A stretch of DNA of 9,438 nt, taken from NCBI GenBank assembly GCA_023428805.1, contig JAEYWW010000058.1:1-9438 (forward strand). The letters run 5' to 3'. Each line of letters starts with the position of its first letter. The stretch's first letter is position 1. Both the position numbers and the translations under genes were made by a program. The notes under the pieces are model-generated. The model had not been told where the DNA came from. It did no database searches and saw only the letters and a list, made by a program, of their open reading frames with translations. Shown here piece by piece: positions 5,518 through 9,438 of this stretch. The DNA comes from Armatimonadota bacterium. Its GTDB lineage: Bacteria > Armatimonadota > Fimbriimonadia > Fimbriimonadales > Fimbriimonadaceae.

Positions 5518-6230
5518 GCGACGACGCCCCCGCCCCGGAACCAACCGAAGAGCCGGCGGCTCCACTTGAGCCTGCGACTCCCGAGCAGATTGAAAAGGCC
5601 GAGCAATTGATCCGTCAATCGCGCCTTGCCACGATGCGGAAGCAGCCGGAAGTAGCCCGAAAGCTGATGGAAGAGGCGATCGAGGCTGCACCCAACGCAA
5701 TCGGCGTGTTGGAGGCGATTGGCGACGATTTTTCGGAGCGGATGCAGCATCGCAAGGCGATGGAGACCTACAAAAAGGCGCTCGACATTGACCCGACCAA
5801 CATCAATATCGAGCGCAAGTACGCGGAGTCTGTTCTTGCCACCCAAGGAATGAAGGATCCGATGGCAATGCTCCAAGGCGGCCCGGATGTGGGACTCTAT
5901 GCCAGCGGCAACGTCGCGGTCATCCTCAATCTCTTCATCCCTGGCTTGGGACAATACATTCTTGGTCAAAAGGGGCCGGGAATCGCCTATTTTCTCTGCG
6001 TAGTTGTGGGCTGGGTGCTCGCGATCCTTGTTCCGGATGGGCTTTCGGGCCTTGGGAGGATGATGGGGTCACGCGGTGGAGAGACGAATATGCTCGTCCT
6101 CCTCCCCCTCATGTTCGCCGTCGGCGCCCACCTCACCAGCCTCTTCACGGCAGCGTCATTTGCCAAAAGATATCAGCCGCGCCGAGTGGAGCGGCCGATG
6201 CCATTGGTGGACAAGGATTACGAGATTTAA
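5514..6230 (+). CDS. TPR-repeat membrane protein with C-terminal three-helix segment
   Basis: Not a named family that I recognise with certainty. The 238 residues fall into three parts. An acidic Pro/Ala/Glu-rich head covers 1-25. Helical repeats cover about 26-112, with a clear TPR unit DFSERMQHRKAMETYKKALDIDP (72-94; A82, Y86 and A89 fit the TPR pattern). Three hydrophobic segments follow at about 133-151, 156-175 and 193-214. The first membrane segment, LNLFIPGLGQYILGQ, recalls the PGLGQ motif of TM2-like small membrane proteins. The TPR part probably faces the cytoplasm, since no signal peptide precedes it. ATG 5514 overlaps the rsfS stop as ATGA, so it is the last gene of the obgE operon. 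Its role is unknown; a scaffold at the membrane is a guess. Confidence 0.85.
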   Translation: MSDDAPAPEPTEEPAAPLEPATPEQIEKAEQLIRQSRLATMRKQPEVARKLMEEAIEAAPNAIGVLEAIGDDFSERMQHRKAMETYKKALDIDPTNINIERKYAESVLATQGMKDPMAMLQGGPDVGLYASGNVAVILNLFIPGLGQYILGQKGPGIAYFLCVVVGWVLAILVPDGLSGLGRMMGSRGGETNMLVLLPLMFAVGAHLTSLFTAASFAKRYQPRRVERPMPLVDKDYEI

Positions 6231-7210
6231 TCCTTCGCCCAGAACATCGAGCCTGCATCCTCGCTGATCACTGCCTGCTTGAGCACGGAGACAGCCTTTC
6301 GGAGGCCCTCCATCGGAGACATGAGGCCGTCTTCGTGCTCGATGGAGAGCACGTAGTCGTAGCCGACCATGCGGAGGTTGCTGCAGAAATCCTTCCACCA
6401 CTCGATCCCGTGGCCATAGCCGACCGAGCGGAACACCCAGGATCGCTCCAGAATGTCTCCGTAGCTCTTCGTGTCGAGATTGCCGTTTCGCCCTGAGTTG
6501 TAGGGGTCGATGCGCGTGTCCTTGGCGTGGACATGGAACAGAGCGCCTTCCGCACCGAGTTCGCGGACTGCGGCAATCGGATCAATCCCCTGCCACCAAA
6601 GATGCGACGGGTCGAAGTTCGCGCCGATCCATTCGCCATTCTTCCCCACTCCATTGCGAAGTCTGAGAAGCGTGTCGTTGGAGTAGCACACAAACCCGGG
6701 GTGCATCTCGATGCAGAATTTCACCTTGTGGTCGGCGAGCAGCTTCGCCTGGTCGCTCCAATAGGGAATCACGACGTTCTTCCATTGCCAATCGAGGATG
6801 TCGCGGAACTCATCTGGCCATGCGCATGTCACCCAGTTCGGGTTGACCGCGTTCGGCCCGTCGCCGGGGCATCCGCTGAAGCCATTGACGCAGGGCACGC
6901 CCATGAGGCTCGCCAGCTTGACTGCATTGACGAAGGCATGATGGTGATCTTCCGCGATCTTGCGGTCGGGATGGATCGGGTTGCCGTGAACGCTGATCGC
7001 GCTCAGCATCAAGCCTTTGGCTTCGATCTTCTTGAGAACCTCCCGGCGTTTTGCCTCGTCCTCCAGCAATTCCGCGACATTGATGTGTGATGCGCCGGGA
7101 TAGGCGCCCCCGCCCAGCTCAACCGCCTCAATGCCCTCCGCCTGGACAATCTCCAAAGTTTCGTCCAGCGACTTGTCTCCAAACAACGCGGTAAAGATGC
7201 CGATCTTCAT
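6227..7210 (-). CDS. Sugar phosphate isomerase/epimerase (AP-endonuclease-2-type TIM barrel)
   Basis: This cytoplasmic TIM-barrel family isomerises or epimerises sugars and related polyols with a divalent metal; the substrate cannot be told. Family landmarks over 327 residues are VELGGGAYPG (30-39), SVHGNPIHP (73-81), CIEMHPGF (166-173, candidate metal ligand E168), ANFDPSHLWWQG (197-208, D200 and H203), HVHAKDT (226-232) and LSIEHED (288-294, E291). This spread of Glu, Asp, His and Glu is the usual metal and catalytic set. ATG at 7210 gives MKIGIFTALFGD, a normal first strand. A perfect inverted repeat ends 5 bases before that start. The stop shares TTAA with the stop of the convergent operon. 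No partner sugar genes are in the window, so the pathway is unknown. Confidence 0.92.
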   Translation of the reverse strand: MKIGIFTALFGDKSLDETLEIVQAEGIEAVELGGGAYPGASHINVAELLEDEAKRREVLKKIEAKGLMLSAISVHGNPIHPDRKIAEDHHHAFVNAVKLASLMGVPCVNGFSGCPGDGPNAVNPNWVTCAWPDEFRDILDWQWKNVVIPYWSDQAKLLADHKVKFCIEMHPGFVCYSNDTLLRLRNGVGKNGEWIGANFDPSHLWWQGIDPIAAVRELGAEGALFHVHAKDTRIDPYNSGRNGNLDTKSYGDILERSWVFRSVGYGHGIEWWKDFCSNLRMVGYDYVLSIEHEDGLMSPMEGLRKAVSVLKQAVISEDAGSMFWAKD

Positions 7211-7215
7211 GTTCC

Positions 7216-7236
7216 GGGAATGGTTTTACCATTCCC
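7216..7236. promoter_or_regulatory. Perfect 9-bp-arm inverted repeat in the divergent intergenic region
   Basis: GGGAATGGT (7216-7224) and ACCATTCCC (7228-7236) are exact inverted copies around TTT. The 55-base gap between the isomerase (minus) and the exported-protein gene (plus) is largely this dyad plus a start signal. As DNA it could be an operator controlling both genes. As RNA on the minus strand it forms a hairpin ending 5 bases before the isomerase ATG, where it could limit ribosome access. It is not a terminator for either flanking gene because both point away from it. Confidence 0.55.
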
Positions 7237-7255
7237 AAGTTCATTTTGTTGAGGA

Positions 7256-7268
7256 GTGTCGTATCATG
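7256..7268 (+). promoter_or_regulatory. Candidate promoter block (TATCAT) of the first exported paralog
   Basis: GTGTCGTATCATG matches GTCTCGTATCATG at 7964-7976 before the second paralog in 12 of 13 bases. TATCAT (7262-7267) fits a -10 box (five of six to TATAAT) and ends 7 bases before ATG 7275, so the transcript could begin at or near that ATG. No convincing -35 is seen. The same place also fits a normal start: GAGGAG (7251-7256) lies 9 bases before ATG 7266, so the two readings compete. Confidence 0.35.
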
Positions 7269-7895
7269 GATGAGATGACTGCGCTCCTGGTTCTCGGACT
7301 CTTGACGGCAACCCCCGCGATTGAACAACAGCAGGCAGAGGAAACCTACAAGGTCAAACATATTCGCCTTGATCGGCTCGTCAGCATCCTCATGGACATC
7401 TATGACACGGGTGCTCCCGCCGCCGTGATCGTCGGCAAGCCTGAAGACCGCAAAAAACTTGAGCTCAAGTCAAACATTCCACAGGCGACGGTCACTTTGA
7501 AGGGGGATAAGGACATTGTCAGCGAGGCGCTGGAACTGATCGCGCTCTATGATGTGCGCAAGCAGAAGATCAAAGTCACCTGTGAATGGTACGGGAGCAC
7601 CGAAGCAAACGGCAGCTTTGAGGTTGTCGCCAAAGACGGCGAGGAGTTTAGATTTGAGTCAGTTGATGACGGATTCAAAGTTGTCGCCATGCCGAGAGTG
7701 GACAAGAACGGCTCGGTGGCGCTCCGGGTGCTCGTCACTGGAGATCGTCTCTATGCGAAGATCGCCAACCCCGTTGTCCTGTGGACTCAACCCGACCGTA
7801 AATACGTCCTGGGGGGCCAGACCTTCAAGATCGACGAGCAGCCCACAGAAAAGCTTGCATACAGTCTAATGTTTACTGCCAAACCGCTGGAATAA
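7266..7895 (+). CDS. Small exported protein, miniature secretin-like module (paralog 1)
   Basis: No named family is recognised with certainty. From ATG 7266 (GAGGAG 9 bases upstream) there are 209 residues; ATG 7275 is an alternative that lines up exactly with the start of the next gene. A hydrophobic head (TALLVLGLLTATPA, 5-18) resembles a signal peptide but lacks the usual Lys/Arg. Residues about 26-98 (ETYKVKHIRLDRLVSIL ... ATVTLKGDKDIVSEALELIALYDVR) follow the pattern of a secretin N-domain: strand, helix, strand, then helix ending in a short D-R motif. The second half (KVTCEWYG, then PRVDKNGSVALRVLV and YVLGGQTFKI) recalls the dG-rich strands and GG turn of secretin beta modules. It is far too short to form a pore. 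The tandem neighbour at 7984-8601 is a clear paralog. The resemblance to secretins is inference. Confidence 0.85.
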   Translation: MDEMTALLVLGLLTATPAIEQQQAEETYKVKHIRLDRLVSILMDIYDTGAPAAVIVGKPEDRKKLELKSNIPQATVTLKGDKDIVSEALELIALYDVRKQKIKVTCEWYGSTEANGSFEVVAKDGEEFRFESVDDGFKVVAMPRVDKNGSVALRVLVTGDRLYAKIANPVVLWTQPDRKYVLGGQTFKIDEQPTEKLAYSLMFTAKPLE

Positions 7896-7963
7896 CCTTG
7901 TTCAGTCATAAGTTTCAAATTTACTGGCAAGTTTAGAGAATGCGGATGCAACTTCTGCAATTC

Positions 7964-7976
7964 GTCTCGTATCATG
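7964..7976 (+). promoter_or_regulatory. Candidate promoter block (TATCAT) of the second exported paralog
   Basis: GTCTCGTATCATG repeats the block before the first paralog with one mismatch. TATCAT (7970-7975) ends 8 bases before ATG 7984, the only possible start in that frame, so a leaderless or near-leaderless transcript is plausible. The usual Shine-Dalgarno spacing is absent (GGG abuts the ATG). TGCAA occurs three times nearby (7947-7951, 7956-7960, 7975-7979), of unknown meaning. The 88-base spacer holds no terminator that I can see for the preceding gene. Confidence 0.4.
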
Positions 7977-7983
7977 CAACGGG

Positions 7984-8601
7984 ATGAATGCTTTCCTTCT
8001 GCTCGCTCTTGGTTCGGTTCCGCCAGTTCAGTCTGCGGATGTCGTGGAAACCTACGCCGCCAAGCATGTGACTGCCGAACGCCTGATCAAGTCCTTGATT
8101 GATGTCTTCGGCTTGAGTGATCCGGTCACACAGTCAGTCAAGATGAACCTGCGGGCCACCTATGACCCAGCCACCAACCGGGTGATCCTGAGCGGGTCCA
8201 AGGATGACGTGAAGCAGGCATTGGAAGTTCTGAGCCTGTTCGACGTCCGCCCCGTCAAGATGAAGCTCTCCTGCCAGTGGATCGGCAAGGACAGCGAGGA
8301 TGGAGGCACGTTTGAAGTCATCGTCAAGAACAACCAGGAGCTTGTCCTGGGCGGATTGGAAGATGATCTCGACATCTCGACTCGGGGCCGACTCAACGAA
8401 GACGGCACGATCACGCTTGCGCTGAAGTTCAGCGGCGATGCGATGAAGGACAAGAAAGAGGTCGCGGTCGTCGTGCGGGTCAAGCAGGGCGAAGAAGCGG
8501 TGATCGGCTCAGTTTTGAAGGACGCAGATCAAAAGAAAGCCGCCTATCAAGTTGGCACCCTTCCCTACACCTTCCGCTTCAAAATTTCCGAGCAGAAGTA
8601 A
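7984..8601 (+). CDS. Small exported protein, miniature secretin-like module (paralog 2)
   Basis: The 205 residues begin MNAFLLLALGSVPPVQSA, a short signal-peptide-like segment without basic residues, perhaps cleaved after A18. Shared landmarks with the preceding gene, in order, are VETYAAKH (ETYKVKH there), AERLIKSLIDV (LDRLVSILMDI), LSLFDVR (IALYDVR), KLSCQWIG (KVTCEWYG) and GTFEVIVK (GSFEVVAK), so they are tandem duplicates that have diverged. YDPATNRVILSGSKDDVKQALEVLSLFD (60-87) is close to the secretin N-domain pattern, where a strand with N-x-(L/V)-I-x-x-G is followed by a helix and then LD. LNEDGTITLALKF (137-149) and VKQGEEAVIGSVL (166-178) resemble secretin beta strands. No in-frame start lies upstream before stop-free noncoding sequence without ATG/GTG of better context. 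Location is probably periplasmic; function is unknown. Confidence 0.85.
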   Translation: MNAFLLLALGSVPPVQSADVVETYAAKHVTAERLIKSLIDVFGLSDPVTQSVKMNLRATYDPATNRVILSGSKDDVKQALEVLSLFDVRPVKMKLSCQWIGKDSEDGGTFEVIVKNNQELVLGGLEDDLDISTRGRLNEDGTITLALKFSGDAMKDKKEVAVVVRVKQGEEAVIGSVLKDADQKKAAYQVGTLPYTFRFKISEQK

Positions 8602-8620
8602 TCGCTTCACCAGACAGGGG

Positions 8621-8652
8621 TCGGCTGGCTTCACTTTTGTGCGGCCAGCCGA
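8621..8652. terminator. Hairpin at the convergent junction, possible bidirectional terminator
   Basis: TCGGCTGGC (8621-8629) pairs perfectly with GCCAGCCGA (8644-8652). Within the 14-base loop CAC/GTG can add a short inner stem capped by TTTT. It starts 19 bases after the stop of paralog 2 and overlaps the last seven codons of the convergent DinB-fold gene. Position and strength suggest transcription termination or 3'-end protection. No T-run follows on either strand, so it is not a canonical rho-independent terminator. Confidence 0.4.
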
Positions 8653-9434
8653 TCTCGCATCTGACCCAAATGTCGAACGCCGTGGTCCGCGTGGATCAGG
8701 AAGGCGTCGAGCAAGTTCATTTTGGGCAACGGCGCGATGGGGGTTGAAATTGTCGGCTTGCCCAACTCCTTTCCTTCGCATTGCTCGATCTTCGCCATGA
8801 ACTCTCGCCATTGGTGAATGAGATCGTCTAGAACCGTTGGAGGCGGGTTTTTTCGAGGCACGAATTGCTTGGGGACAGGGGCGTTGCCATGGGGGCCGGC
8901 GGCTTTGCGGATCGTGCGGCCCAGCCAAGTCTGCTGATAACTGGAGGTTCCACTTCCGGAGGGAGCGGAACTGATCGCCGACCGCATTTTTTCCAAGTAG
9001 CCCTCGCCCGTGATCACCAGATGATCGGCAATCTGCAGGATCGACCAAGAACTCTCGTCCGGCTTCCAGACCAGTTCCGGCCCGGACCTCCCCTTGATCT
9101 CCTCCGCGACCGCTTTGATATGCGACTCAAAGATCCCCCTCGCCTCCGCCAATGCCTCCGCCTGCGTCATTCCCGTACTTAGAGTATTCCCGTTTTCACG
9201 AAGTTCCGACACCAACGGATCGGATATCTTGAGCGCATGGTTGAGTAGAGCTTTCACGCGTCCGTATTGCTCTCGATAATAAATGCTCGGAGCTTCCTTG
9301 AAGTTTGGCTTCTCGGCTTTCAACTTTGCTTCTGTTGCCGAGCAGATTAACCTTGCCTGCTCGGCCAGAAGCTCGATTTCATCCGCCAATTTCGGGTCGC
9401 GTCCTTCTTGCAAGACTCGATTCTTGAGCACCAT
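8631..9434 (-). CDS. DinB-fold protein (putative metal-dependent enzyme) with long N-terminal extension
   Basis: DinB/YfiT-like proteins are four-helix bundles with a three-histidine metal site; members include bacillithiol and other thiol transferases, but most are uncharacterised. Here the DinB part spans about residues 100-267: LVWKPDESSWSILQIADHLV (121-140) with H138, and HADHGVRHLGQMRDRL (248-263) with H251xxxH255. H138, H251 and H255 match the family triad. Family members are usually about 150-180 residues, so the first 95 or so residues, helical and charged, are extra and not recognised. ATG at 9434 lies 4 bases from the window edge, so the true start could be further upstream. The gene converges on paralog 2 with 29 bases between stops, across a hairpin. 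Confidence 0.82.
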   Translation of the reverse strand: MVLKNRVLQEGRDPKLADEIELLAEQARLICSATEAKLKAEKPNFKEAPSIYYREQYGRVKALLNHALKISDPLVSELRENGNTLSTGMTQAEALAEARGIFESHIKAVAEEIKGRSGPELVWKPDESSWSILQIADHLVITGEGYLEKMRSAISSAPSGSGTSSYQQTWLGRTIRKAAGPHGNAPVPKQFVPRKNPPPTVLDDLIHQWREFMAKIEQCEGKELGKPTISTPIAPLPKMNLLDAFLIHADHGVRHLGQMRDRLAAQK

Positions 9435-9438
9435 CAGT

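Noticed and set aside
6527..7090. 187-codon + strand frame inside the isomerase gene
   Set aside because: The minus-strand reading has the full set of TIM-barrel motifs and metal ligands; the + strand reading is its shadow.
1..9438. CRISPR array, tRNA/rRNA genes, insertion sequence or prophage
   Set aside because: I see no regularly spaced direct repeats, no tRNA-like cloverleaf with CCA or TTCGA arm, no transposase or integrase motifs and no phage genes. Coverage is by eye, so a small RNA could be missed.

Overview
The window reads as a stretch of a moderately GC-rich bacterial chromosome. It carries a compact block of translation and protein-targeting genes, then a less conserved accessory half. 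Nothing fixes the taxon. The gene content (Ffh, S16 with an Ala/Glu-rich tail, KhpA, RimM, Obg, NadD, RsfS, an AP-endonuclease-2-type sugar isomerase and a DinB-fold protein), the few strong Shine-Dalgarno sites and the possible leaderless starts would suit Armatimonadota or a similar deep-branching Gram-negative-type lineage. That is inference only.

Region 1 (1-3144, all + strand): the 3' end of an unidentified gene, then ffh (SRP GTPase), a 268-base spacer rich in dyad symmetry, then rpsP (S16), khpA (KH RNA-binding protein) and rimM (16S/30S maturation). rpsP and khpA overlap as ATGA, and rimM follows 7 bases later. This is the classic ffh-rpsP-khpA-rimM cluster, but trmD and rplS, which usually follow, are absent.

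Region 2 (3145-3297): a 153-base spacer filled by two inverted copies of a dispersed palindromic repeat (pseudo-translation PSPNPLPEGRG) around a 10-bp-arm hairpin, a REPIN/BIME-like arrangement. Its end appears to supply the ribosome binding site of obgE.

Region 3 (3298-6230, + strand): obgE, nadD, rsfS and a TPR/three-helix membrane protein, each overlapping the next (TGATG, 20 bases, ATGA). This looks like one translationally coupled operon linking ribosome assembly and silencing (ObgE, RsfS) with NAD synthesis (NadD).

Region 4 (6227-9438): a minus-strand TIM-barrel sugar phosphate isomerase/epimerase converges on the operon and shares a TTAA with it. It is divergent from a tandem pair of small exported paralogs (7266-7895 and 7984-8601) that look like miniature secretin-type modules. 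The divergent gap holds a perfect 9-bp-arm inverted repeat. Both paralogs carry an almost identical 13-base block containing TATCAT, 7-8 bases before equivalent ATG codons, which suggests shared promoters and perhaps leaderless transcripts. A minus-strand DinB-fold protein with an unusual N-terminal extension ends the window, converging on the pair across a strong hairpin.

I see no tRNA, rRNA, CRISPR array, transposase or phage gene. The best leads for something undescribed are the miniature secretin-like pair with its shared promoter block, and the nested repeat where trmD would be expected.
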